Source of the DNA: Buddleja alternifolia
Taxonomy: Eukaryota; Streptophyta; Magnoliopsida; Lamiales; Scrophulariaceae
Assembly (NCBI GenBank): GCA_019426215.1
Contig: CM033393.1
Coordinates: forward strand, 47,246,645-47,310,644
Reading direction: 5' to 3'
Length of the DNA stretch: 64,000 bases
Part shown: piece after piece, positions 23,669-34,128 of the stretch
Layout: every line of letters starts with the position of its first letter
How positions within the stretch are numbered: the first letter of the stretch is position 1
The notes under the pieces: model-generated
What the model saw: only the letters and a program-made list of their open reading frames with translations
Databases searched by the model: none
Told to the model about the DNA's origin: nothing
Program-made: the position numbers and the translations under genes

Positions 23669-24540
23669 AGGAGGTTGGGTTTTAAGCGCGACCGGTGTGA
23701 CGCCTCCAATCTTTCCTGAGAATTGCCACTTACTAATTACTCAAATGATCATACATGCGTGTAATTTAATTCAGCAAATATTTTCGATTTAGTAGAAAAG
23801 GCATCAACGGCGGATTGGAGTTCTCCCTGTAAGAATATGTGATGCGCTATGATATGCATATATGAACTGATGGGCATTTGGCTGTGATGACTCTGAATCC
23901 GTTCATAATTCTGTGGTGGACCTCCATTCCCACAGCACGCCATTCAAAACCTGTAAGTTCAAATTTACTGAATCAAATTAGGTGCCTTTTCATATAGAGA
24001 AAATTACTGCTTCGTGTATACAACTGGCTCTCCTGAGTATGCTCTCTCGCAGCTTCGATGGATCATTTAATCTGATCCCTTCCATTATTGGTCCACCTAT
24101 CAGATCCTACTCGAAGTCCTTTCCCTTGAGGCTATTTGATTAGCCATTCAATAGGATTGGACAATGCAAAATTTGGAGAACTCCGGTGCTATGACCATGA
24201 TCAGAATCCAATTAGATGTAGACCCCTAAAAAATGGAAAGCAGCAATATCCCAAAAAATGCATCGTCGCCTCGCAATTTCTTCATAGTTTGGTTTCACTT
24301 TAGTCCTTTAGTGAACCAGGACTGTGGGGGTGTTCTTTAATACGCGTCTAGTTAATTCTGTCTAGGAGGTTGGGTTTTAAGCGCGACCGTTGGCAGTGGA
24401 GTACAATATATGATATGACTCTGAGTTCATGCACATTCTGAGTATGCTCATTTAATCTGATCTTCCACATCAGTATGTGGCTCTTGAAGAATTGCGAAGT
24501 GTGTACACGATTGGCAGCATGGCACAATTTTGGTATGTGG
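23669..24540. other. shredded mosaic of GDSL fragment, block-B spacer and copia 5' end
   Basis: It starts with about 55 bp of copia LTR (AGGAGGTTGGGTTTTAAGCG...) fused at GAATT to the 3' end of a GDSL fragment (CACTTACTAATTACTCAAATG, as at 54370). It then runs through many 8-40 bp pieces that occur in 54370-56060 but with the material between them missing, and with copia leader phrases (GAGTATGCTC, TTTAATCTGATC) interleaved among GDSL and spacer phrases (TTCGATGGATCA, CATTATTGGTCC, CAATAGGATTGGACAATG). About 1.7 kb of template is compressed into 0.87 kb. It ends by running smoothly into copia copy 1. It contains no working gene. Confidence 0.8.
23745..23944 (-). pseudogene. remnant of the last GDSL exon inside the mosaic
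   Basis: The minus strand starts with [14 protein letters not shown], as in the last GDSL exon, then loses most of the block-V region through several internal deletions. Compared with 54411-54662 only scattered pieces remain. Non-functional. Confidence 0.8.
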
Positions 24541-27500
24541 CAAAGCGAAGTTGTAGACGCACTCTTTCAACAAGGTCTATACTTAGCTATTGAAGAGAAG
24601 AAACCAAATGATATAGAGGAAAAAGATTGGAGTATGATGAATCGGTTAGCATGTGGAACAATTCGTTCGTGTCTATCCAGAGAGTAAAGATATGCGTTTT
24701 CGAAAGAAAACTCGGCATATAAATTGTGGATGGCACTAGAGGAGAAGTTTTTGAAGAAAAGTTGTCAGAATAAGCTCCATTTGAAGAAGCGGCTCTTTCG
24801 CTTCACATTTGTTTCGGGTTCCACTATGAATAGTCACATTACCAGTTTTAATCAACTGGTTACCGATTTGATAAATTTGGATGAGACTTTTAAAGACGAG
24901 GATTTGGCTCTGATGTTGCTGGGATCTCTTCCTGAGAAGTTTGAGTTTCTTGAAACCACTCTACTTCACGGGAAGGCTGCTGTATCTCTTAGCGAAGTTT
25001 GTGCTGCCCTGTACAGTTATGAACTGAGAAAGAAGGACAAGCAAGTTAGTTCAGGCGGAGATGCAGAGGTTTTGTTCGTCAGAGGTCGTTCACAAAACAA
25101 AAACAAAGGAAAGAAAGGGAGATCCAAGTCCAGGCATAAACTAAGCAAAGACGAGTGTGCCTACTGTCGAGAAACAGGACACTGGAAGAGAGATTGCCCA
25201 AAGCTAACAACTAAGGGCAATTCTAAGGCCGTGGCGGAATCAAATGTAACCGCGTGTGATGATGCCGAATCGGACTTCTCATTGGCGACATCATCCAACG
25301 GTGCTTCTGAAGTATGGATGCTGGATTCAGCATGTAGTCATCATATGACACCACATTTGGATTGTTTCTTTGATTTCAAAGAACAAAATGACGTTGTGAA
25401 GTGTCTTCACAACAAATGAAGCTCCTCTTACTACACTTGGGATTGGTTCAGTTCGCTTGAAGAATCACGATGGATCAATCATAACCCTAAAGGGTGTTCG
25501 GTATGTACCAGAAGTGAGGAAAAATCTTATTTCCGTTGGAACTTTAGAATCGAAAGGTTTTGAAGTAAGAGCTAAGGATGGGGTGATGAAGATCATCTCT
25601 GGTGCACTCGTGGTAATGAAGGGAATTCGGAAGAACAACAATACGTATCACTACATGGGTGGTACAGTTGTGGGTGCAGTAGCAGCAGTTACTGTTGATG
25701 ATCGGAATTCAGAAGCAGTTAGGCTATGGCATATGCGCTTGGGACATGCAGGTGGAAAATCCTTGAATCTTCTCATAAATCAAGGATTGTTGAAAGGAGT
25801 GAAATACTCCAAATTAGAGTTTTGTGAACATTATGTTCGTGGGAAACAGACAAGGGTTAAATTTGGAACAGCAATCCATAATACTGAGGGTATCTTGGAT
25901 TATGTTCATTCGGATGTATGGGGTCCCTCAAAAACGAGTTCTTTGGGAGGGAAACACTATTTTGTAACCTTTGTTGATGATTTTTCCCGGAGAGTTTGGG
26001 TGTATACTATGAAGACGAAGGATGAAGTGTTTGAGGTATTCCTCAAATGGAAAAAGATGGTGGAAACTCAGACTGATAAAAAGGTCAAACGTCTCCGTAC
26101 AGACAATGGTGGAGAATTTAGGAGTGGTCCATGTCAAAAATTTTGTGAGGATGAAGGCATTGTCAGACACTTCACTGTTAGACATACACCACAACAGAAC
26201 GGAGTGGCAGAACGCATGAACCGGACTTTGCTGGAGAAAGTTCGGTGTTTGTTATCCAATGCTGGGTTGGGTAAAGAATTTTGGGCTGAGCCTGTGACAT
26301 ATGCGTGTCATCTCGTTAATCGTCTACCATCTACTGCTATTGATGGAAAAACACCATTGGAGAAATGGTTTGGAAAGCCTGCTGCTGATTATGATTCCTT
26401 ACATGTGTTTGGTTCCGCTGCATATTATCATGTTAAGGAATCAAAGTTGGATCCTAGAGCAAAGAAAGCTGTGTTCATGGGGATCACCTCTGGTATAAAA
26501 GGCTATCGCCTTTGGTGTCCAGAAACAAAGAAAATAATCTTTAGCAGGGATGTCACCTTTGATGAATCTACCGTGTTGGAAAAGGTGAATGCAGAACAGC
26601 AGGATGGTACTCCCAAACAGGTGGAGTTTGAAAAGTTTGTTGTCCCAGCAGATCAAGAAACTCTTGATCATTCTCCTACGGTATAAGGAGATTTTGAAGA
26701 AGATGAAGTTCAACCCCAAGAACTTCCACAGCAACTTGAATCAATTGCAACTAGCAAGCCAAAGAGGATAATCAGAAAGCCTGCTCGCTTTGATGATATG
26801 GTGGCTTGTGCATCTGCAATTGCCGCTGATGATGTTCCTACCACTTATATTGAAGCAGTCAAAGGACCAGAGAAAGATAAGTGGAGGATTGCCATGAGTG
26901 AAGAAATGCAGTCCCTTCATAAGAATCAAACATGGGAACTGGCCAGTCTCCCGAAGGGAAAGAAGGCAATTGGATGCAAATGGGTATTTGCAAAGAAAGA
27001 TGGATTTCCTCACCAAGGTGATGTTCGCTACAAAGCCAGATTGGTGGCCAAAGGTTACGCTCAGAAGGAGGGCATTGATTATAATGAGGTGTTTTCTCCA
27101 GTTGTAAAACACTCCTCCATTAGAATTTTGTTGGCTTTGGTAGCACAGTTGGATTTTGAACTAGTTCAGTTGGATGTAAAAACTGCATTTTTACATGGAG
27201 ACTTGGAAGAGGAAATCTATATGACTCAGTCAGAGGGATTCAAAGTTGCTGAAAATGAAAATTTGGTTTGTAAACTTCAAAAATCGTTGTACGGATTGAA
27301 GCAATCTCCGAGGCAGTGGTACAAGAGATTTGACAAGTTTATGATGAGAATTGGGTACACAAGAAGCAAATACGATCATTGTGTGTATTTGCACAAGCTA
27401 CAAGATGGATCCTTCATATATCTTCTTCTGTATGTTGATGATATGTTGATTGCCTCCCCAAGTCTAATAGAAATTGAGAAGTTGAAGACTCATTTGAAAA

Positions 27501-28402
27501 GGGAGTTCGAGATGAAGGATCTAGGTGAGGCGAAGAAGATTCTCGGCATGGAGATTTTCAGAGATAGAAAATTGAGGAGGCTTTGTTTGACTCAGAAACA
27601 ATATCTGAGTAGGATGTTGAGGCGTTTTGGCATTGATGAAAAGTCAAAACCAGTTAGTACTCCGCTTGCTCCTCATTTTAAGCTTAGCGCCGCTTTGTCA
27701 CCGAAATCTGATGCAGAACGGGAATACATGTCAAAAGTACCGTATGCAAATGCTGTTGGTAGCTTGATGTATGCTATGGTGTGTACGAGGCCTGATATTT
27801 CCCAAGCAGTGGGGGTTGTGAGCAGGTATATGCATGATCCTGGAAAGGAACATTGGCAAGCTGTGAAATGGATTTTGCGATACATCCATGACACAGCTGA
27901 TGTTGGTTTGATATTTGAGCGGGAACATAGTGAGTATGTAGTCGGATATTGCGATTCAGACTATGCTGGTGATTTAGATAAGCGTAGATCAACTACAGGC
28001 TACGTATTTACTCTTGCTAAAGCACCAGTCAGTTGGAAGTCTACCTTACAGTCAACGGTTGCTCTGTCTACTACGGAAGCAGAGTATATGGCAATTTCAG
28101 AGGCTGTAAAGGAAGCAATTTGGCTTCAAGGGTTGCTTGGTGAACTAGGGATTGGACAAAAGTATGTCAAAATTCATTGTGATAGTCAAAGTGCTATCCA
28201 TTTAGCAAAGAACCAAGTTTATCATGCAAGGACGAAGCACATTGATGTTCGGTATCACTTCATAAGAGAGATACTCAAAGAAGGTGGAGTCAGGATCGAG
28301 AAGATCCATACTACTGAGAATCCTGCTGATATGTTGACAAAAGTTGTGACTGCAATCAAGTTCAAATTTTGTTTGGACTTGATCAACATTGTCAAAATTT
28401 GA
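24475..28402 (+). pseudogene. copia gag-pol, copy 1 (broken)
   Basis: Domains in order: gag (RLFRFTFVSGSTMNSHITSF), zinc knuckle CAYCRETGHWKRDC, protease WMLDSACSHHMTP, integrase zinc finger and core (HSDVWGP, RTDNGGEF, QQNGVAERMNRTL), reverse transcriptase with YVDDMLIAS, and RNase H (YCDSDYAGD) to 28402. Breaks: an in-frame TAA at 24685-24687 in gag, about 7 extra bases near 25400, and TAA at 26684-26686 where copy 2 has GAA. The integrase zinc finger has Tyr for a Cys (CEHY against CEHC in copy 2). From 26687 to 28402 the RT/RNase H frame is open. The protein is inactive as a whole. Confidence 0.9.
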
Positions 28403-28469
28403 AGATTGGTTTTGGTGACCCCGTTTGACGAGGAGATTGAAGATTTTGAAATTCGCCAAGGTGGAGATT

Positions 28470-28950
28470 TGTTGAAGATGGCTTCATTTCAAGAAGCTAA
28501 ATTATCCCACATTGGAAAATGATTGTAAAGGGTGGTCTCTTTATCCTATAAAAGGAGACCACCTATTTACATTTAGAGATATCCCAAATTGCCTAAGTCT
28601 TTTAGCAATTTCTACTTTCTTCCTCTATAATTTGTAATAGTTTCACTTTAGTCCTTTAGTGAAATATTTTGGTGGGGTCCGAGGACGTAGGCTAAATTAG
28701 CCGAATCTCGTTATATTTGGTGTTCTTTATTTTGTGTTATTTTTCAAGTAGCCATTGTTAGTTATAGTTGTAGTGTTATATTGTGCTATTAAATTCGTCT
28801 AGTTAATTCTGTCGAGGAGGTTGGGTTTTAAGCGCGACCGTTGTGACGCCTCCAATCTTTCCTGGGAATTAAATCTAGTGTGGTTTTCTAGTACAATATT
28901 TCCCTCGCTATTTTTATATTTGGTGGAATATGATTCTGAGTTCCACAACA
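28470..28950 (+). repeat. 3' LTR of copia copy 1
   Basis: TGTTGAAGATGG... to ...TTCCACAACA, 481 bp, TATA box at about 28547. Its U3 part (about the first 120 bp) differs clearly from the copy 2 LTRs, while the rest is nearly identical. Confidence 0.9.
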
Positions 28951-30042
28951 ATATTGAGCGTTTTCTCTGCACGGTTTCTTTTTCGGCACTCTCCAGGGAT
29001 AATTTTACTTTGTCCAGAGTGCATACGCTCTGGTAATTTGATGATGCGGGAGATGAGGATGACAGTGAGACGAGCTTTAGGTCTAAGTTAGCTTCGTCGA
29101 ATAGGTTTAGAGTTTGATTTGATGTTGTTGGAGGGAAATTAAGGTCCTGAAACTTTGATGAGGATTTTTTGGTGTTTTGTGGCTTGTTTTCTGATGTTGA
29201 GGAGGAAGAATTTGGAGATTTACATCTCTGGAGATAGACTTTTCCCGACTGCAATCAAAGAATTACCAATTATTAATATATAAATTCATTTTCATGAAAG
29301 ACGATTGAATATAATTATTGTAAACCAAGAATCACCAATACACAAACATAAAAAAGAATCATGTATCATATTAATAAGAGCACATAATTAACCTACTAAT
29401 AAATTACCATGCATAGTATATATGGCAATTGAAATTCCCATTAATTGGCCTTTAAAAAGAACAAGGTAAATGCAAATATATAAACAGAAAGAAGATATTC
29501 AATCCTTTATTATAAATAAAAAAGTAAATATTCCCAAAACCAAATCACAGCCAGAAATTGAAAAACATTCAGACAATTATTATTAAAACAATCACAAAAG
29601 AATTCAAATAAAATTATGAACAGAGGAAACATTACAAAAAAATCAGAAACTAAAATAAATAAATAAATAAAAATAGGAAATGGATAAAGATATATATATA
29701 TATAAATATACCTTTAAGTCGAGGCGTTTTTCCCAGCCACAAGGCACTTGCAAGTCCAGGTCCAACTCCTTCGAATCAAGGGTACTACATCCACGTGAAA
29801 TTCTCTCGGCCTAACTTTAACCATTGAAGCAATCAATGGAGGGGTGAAATTAGTAAATGACCCCCCAATCTAAGGGTTAAAATTGGGCCGCCATAGAAAT
29901 AGTCTCGGCCCAGCATAAAATTGTCCCAACATCCACCGAGCAAGTCCTGAGTAATCAGTGCCGTCGATTTCCCCGCTGATGCTGACTCACTTGAATCACC
30001 ACCGTTCATCAATCTGACCAAAGAACTGACATCAGCGGCCAT
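28951..30042 (-). pseudogene. CFL1-like: CFL1-like WW-domain gene, interrupted twice
   Basis: Minus strand. The first exon starts at ATG 30042 (MAADVSSLVRLMNGG, ALITQDLLGGC) and, past a 134-bp insertion, continues with STLDSKELDLDLQVPCGW to LDLK at 29713, followed by a GT donor. The second visible exon begins at 29248 after an AG acceptor (SGKVYLQRC). The two join into a WW-like core, W-EKRLDLKSGKVYLQR. Downstream are EAR-like repression motifs (LDLNL-type: DLNFPP, NLDLKL) and VCTLDKVKLSLESAEKE. Coding homology stops at 28951 where the copia LTR was inserted (KRSI, then LTR). This matches what I remember of CURLY FLAG LEAF 1, a WW protein that modulates cuticle development through HD-ZIP IV partners. 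The C-terminal part of the family is missing and not found elsewhere in the window. Certainly broken; the family name is fairly likely. Confidence 0.65.
29795..29928. mobile_element. 134-bp MITE-like insertion in the CFL1-like first exon
   Basis: Bounded by the 8-bp direct repeat ACATCCAC (29787-29794 and 29929-29936). Removing the insert and one repeat restores a continuous DLLGGCSTLD reading. Read as an intron it would need GT-AC ends, so an insertion fits better. Ends are GTGAAATTCTC and, reversed, TGGGACAATTTT, with weak inverted similarity. 8-bp duplications suggest hAT. Confidence 0.6.
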
Positions 30043-30264
30043 CCCAGACAAGAATAAAATAAAATCTATCTTTCGTCTTCTTTTCAGAACCCAACAGAAA
30101 AAGAAAAGAGGAGAGAAAACACACAATAGTTTATACAAAATAGAGCAAAACAAGCGAGAGAGAAATAACAAGATTTTATGAGTTTATATTGAATGGGAAT
30201 AGGGGGGTGGGGGCCCAGGGGGTGTAATGAGCGAAGTAACTCCGTTATAAATAAAAAGAGAAGA

Positions 30265-30297
<33 letters not shown>

Positions 30298-31011
30298 ACT
30301 ATAATTGTTTAAAGCCCCATTATGAGGAATTTAATGTAATCTTGATTTATATGGATATATATACATATGGGAAACTTTCTGTAATCTTTTTCAGGTATTT
30401 ATTTTATTTAGAAAATAATTCGAGATCTGTTACAATCAAGTATTTATTATTGGGCTAAAAGTTAGTACTATAACTTATAGTACATGCGTAATTTTATTTT
30501 CTTATACACTTGACAGCTCAAAGTTCCATCCTAAGTGAGGGTCGGAGGTAAGGTGGTTTCCGTTGTGCAAGCGTCATGGGTCGGATGAGTGGTGTTGCCA
30601 AATAAACGCACAATCACAGTGCTGATAATAAATCAACAAGCTCAGGTTGTAAGAATAAACAAACAGTGCTGAATCGAATAAGTGTCGTTCAAATTATCCG
30701 AATTATTATCGGCCTTCAAAATCTATATTTGAACTTCATTTCTTTATTAATCGAATTGAGATGAAACAAGATGTAACTAAGCCGAATACAAGTCAAACCT
30801 AGATTACTTTAATTTTTTTTTACATATTTAATTGTTTTTTATTAATTGAGTAGAGATTGAGTTTTAATTTAAAATTCATAACATTTTTTAAAAAATTTAA
30901 ATTTAATTTGTTATATTAACGAATCAACCTCAATCGAGAATCGAGAATTGAGAGTGAGAGGGCAATCTCAAACTAAGTAGCCTATAATTTGATTGATTTT
31001 GGGGGGTGTTA
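30043..31011. other. CFL1-like upstream region with (ATG)n microsatellite
   Basis: No gene seen. It holds the leader and promoter side of the CFL1-like gene, an (ATG)n run of about 10 units at 30265-30296, and AT-rich sequence. Confidence 0.5.
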
Positions 31012-31245
31012 GGAGGGGTTGCCAGGCTCGGCTCGCCGAGCCTGAGCCTTCGAGAGCTCGAAGCTCAACTCAAGGGAGCTGGCTCGATTCGCGAAACGAG
31101 CTGAGCCGAGCCCAAGCTGAGCCTGAGCCAGGCACTAGCCTAAGAAAAGCTCGCGACCGGGCTCGCGAGCTTTTTGCAGAGACAAACAGGCTGAAAGCTT
31201 CGAGCTCGAGCTGCCGTGAAGCTCGCTCGACTCGAATCGCCACTC
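31012..31245. repeat. GC-rich AGCTCG/CGAGCT palindrome-dense block
   Basis: About 230 bp packed with AGCTCG, GCTCGA, GAGCC and their complements (such as GGCTCGGCTCGCCGAGCC and CTTCGAGCTCGAGCTGC). It is far richer in G+C than its AT-rich surroundings and can fold on itself. It contains a 107-codon open frame, but the composition explains that frame; I do not call a gene. Confidence 0.7.
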
Positions 31246-31449
31246 GCGAAAGAGGAGGGGTTGGGGGGCCTCAGAAATGGTGGCATGAAATGTTTAGCCA
31301 TACAAAGACTAGATAGCTAATTAATGCTGGTAATGACTGCCTTTAATGTTTTTAAATTTTGTATCCCGTTTCTGTCTCTCATTTTATTGATGCATTAATC
31401 ACCTTTTGTTTTCTCTATTAATGACTGCCGGACTTTAGTTGAAACCACT

Positions 31450-31755
31450 TGTGTCCTGTTTGGCTTGACCTTATTTTGGGTTTTTTAAAATCACTCCAAA
31501 ACATCTTATAAACTCCTACATTTTATAAGATACTTTAAGAACTTATAAGATGTAACATCTTATAAGATGTTTAAACAAAAGTGGGGGTGAGTTACATTTT
31601 TAAAAACAGTTTATAAGATCCAAACAATTTATTTTTTAATCTTATAAGCTGTTTTTTAAAAAAAAAATTACCAAATAAAAGAGCTTATAAGCTCTAAAAC
31701 ATCTTATAAGATGTTTAGAGAATCTTATAAGTTTAGTCAAACACTCTCTTAATCA
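31450..31755. mobile_element. MITE-like element dense in CTTATAAG motifs
   Basis: Around ten CTTATAAG/ATCTTATAAGAT-type palindromes occur in about 300 bp. Left end TGTTTGGCTTGACCTTAT and reversed right end TGTTTGACTAAACTTAT form imperfect inverted repeats. Non-coding. Confidence 0.6.
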
Positions 31756-32335
31756 ATAATATGACCCAGAAAATGGGAAAAGGAATTCAATCACTACAAA
31801 CTAGTTTTGCCTTTAGATTAGGTCATGATTTCTTGATTAATTTTTCTAATTAACCATTGGATCTTGATTTACAATCCATTGAATATAGTATCCTCGAAAA
31901 CTTTGACTTATTACTGATGATGTTTTTACCCTAATTGTAACAGTGAAGACCTGAAAACTTTTCAAACTCAAAAAAGGTTTTCAATTTGAGTCTCATTTAA
32001 TTGTGAGTGTTTAACCTGCTTTACAAGTAGTTTCTTTCCGAAAAATAAAGAAAGGGCGAGAATTTTAATTAAAAAAAAAGGAATCATTATAATGTACCCA
32101 AAAATTTAAACTTATATAGAGTTGTAAGAAAAGTATAAGGAGAACAACTGAGTCATATCTCCCTTTCAAACAAACAGAGTCTTGGGTTATAGCAAGATTT
32201 TGTTTTAAGTATAATAATGTAGATTATTTTGTAAAATGATTAAATATTAATATATATATTTAGAGTTGATAATAAGAGAAATCTTCCTAGGACGTGCAAT
32301 CAAGGTAACATGGGTTAGCATTCAATTTTTTTGAT

Positions 32336-32380
<45 letters not shown>

Positions 32381-33080
32381 TAATAATGTGGGAGTGAGAA
32401 AGTGCATGTACATAAATTACTAGTAGTAGTAGACCTTAAATAGTCAACCATATTAATATATTGCTTCAGAAAGAAGAGTAATAATGTAAGGTAAAGGTGA
32501 GGAGAGATGGAGACTAAAAACACCAATTAAAAGAGAGGCTTAATTTCCTTTTGACCCCAAAAGGTGAAGGGTAGAATCACCCACTTTCACTTTGTTGAAT
32601 GGGGGCAATATGGCAAGAGTGCATTGGTGAAGTATGGAGATGATGTTGAATGCCAATTTAAAAGTCTCATTTTCATTTTTCATTTTTGTTATTATTATTT
32701 ATTATTTGTTAGTTGATTTCAAGTTAATAACCATCCATTTTCAAGAAAAGAGAAAAACTAAAGATTATTGGTTACCTTTAAGATGCAATAATTTTTCAAT
32801 AATTAATGCAACTAATCCCACCAATAAGTCAAATTATTGAATAGCAAGGATAATTCTAAATATAGTAAATGTGATGGCTGAAAAATCAATCAATTTAGGA
32901 CCATATAATAGATCCCTCTTCAGATTTCTCACGTAACACATATTACGATGTATCACAATGATGGGATAAAACATTTTTGTGGTTGATATATGGCCAATAT
33001 AATTTATATAAAATATCTACAAAAAATAAAAACTAAACACGAAATAAGATTAGAAAAGGTGTTTTATTGCTGGCTTAACG
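31756..33080. other. AT-rich intergenic DNA with (TA)n microsatellite
   Basis: No gene or element recognised. (TA)n run of about 20 units at 32338-32377. Confidence 0.5.
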
Positions 33081-33090
33081 TGAGTAGACG

Positions 33091-33299
33091 AACCCAAGAC
33101 CTGTTGGTTTAGTCGTATCCACCTCCCACTTTATGTGAGAGGTCTTGGGTTCGAATTCAAGCTGCCACAGGTTATGGCTCTTCCCTTCTTTATGGAGCTA
33201 GATAGAGTCTTTATGGTTCAAGATTATAATTATCAATCCGAGTTTGTCGGGCTAGATATGTAGGGTATCCTCCTCCCTCTTGAATTAAAAAAAAACACA
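33091..33299 (+). mobile_element. tRNA-derived SINE, copy 1
   Basis: About 205 bp ending in an A run (33287-33295). Pol III boxes are visible: an A-box-like TTGGTTTAGTCGTATCC region and the B box GGTTCGAATTC. Flanked by TGAGTAGACG (33081-33090) and TGAATAGACG (33300-33309), a 10-bp target duplication with one mismatch. A second copy lies in reverse at 42912-43115. Confidence 0.85.
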
Positions 33300-33309
33300 T
33301 GAATAGACG

Positions 33310-34112
33310 GGATTGCAAAGTGTACTCTTTCCAAATTGCAAAAGTATCCCACCCAATGTCCTTCATGTCTTATTTAAAGTGCTGAGATTTTCTAGTCTCG
33401 TGTCTATCACATGCGCATCCTCATCCATTTAGTTATCTTGGTCGTTATAATTGTCACGTTAGCCATCACACGGCGATAACTTCAGTGATAATACGTTGTG
33501 GATGGCAATGATCGAGCCGGAGGCAGGGTCGAACACATTGTGTCAACCATCAATGTTGAGGTCGAACACATTGTGTCAACCATCGACTCTAAGTCCATTT
33601 TAAATACTTGGGCCATACAAGACCAGGGGTCGAAAATTTGGGCCCTCCTCATTTGGTCAAGATTGTCTTATGGTTTGAGCAATCGAAGTCCATTTTTTAG
33701 TGGCTCTCGGTTAATTTTTGGGTGTGAGTATTTTTACCTATATCATACTTACATGCTCCAAATGGTAATTGGTGAGTAACAATCTTTTCTTGAGAGTTGA
33801 CACTTTGGAGGGAAACTGCTTCCAAATCTTTCTTTAGAACGGTGGATTTGTATAACTCAAATGAGGGGCCGCCAGGTTCAAGGCTCGTACTATGTGTATG
33901 AACCAAAGTTGTATGGAGAATTGTGTCGTTTGATGAACAAATTGAGAATGCAAACTCGGGAGATGTAAAAGTAGCGTCACTCTTGGGAATGACAATGCGA
34001 AAAATGATTGATCGTAGAGTTTTTTTTTTCTCGATTCAATGCATTTAATTTAGAAAAATAAATTGAGAGCGAAAAAGAAGCAATATTAAAACTTGTGTTA
34101 GTTGGTTATGAC
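33310..34112. other. intergenic DNA, small direct repeat
   Basis: No gene recognised. A phrase GTCGAACACATTGTGTCAACCATC occurs twice, about 33 bp apart (about 33529 and 33562). Confidence 0.45.
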
Positions 34113-34128
34113 AAAAGCTAGACAAATT

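Larger units (their letters stand above)
24241..28950 (+). mobile_element. Ty1/copia element, copy 1, with damaged 5' end
   Basis: The internal region from about 24541 to 28440 closely matches copy 2 (56060-59960). The 3' LTR is 28470-28950, preceded by the PPT-like AAGGTGGAGATT. The 5' LTR is reduced to shredded pieces from about 24241, and no PBS can be recognised. The right flank is ATATT, inside a CFL1-like exon; the left flank is GDSL-derived, so the two flanks do not come from one insertion site. Confidence 0.85.

Noticed and set aside
29795..29928. Ordinary intron in the CFL1-like gene
   Set aside because: The borders would be GT-AC and both sides carry the same ACATCCAC; an insertion with target duplication explains this better.
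30993..31316. 107-codon open frame in the GC-rich island
   Set aside because: The residues are an Arg/Glu/Ser-rich readout of AGCTCG repeats with no domain.
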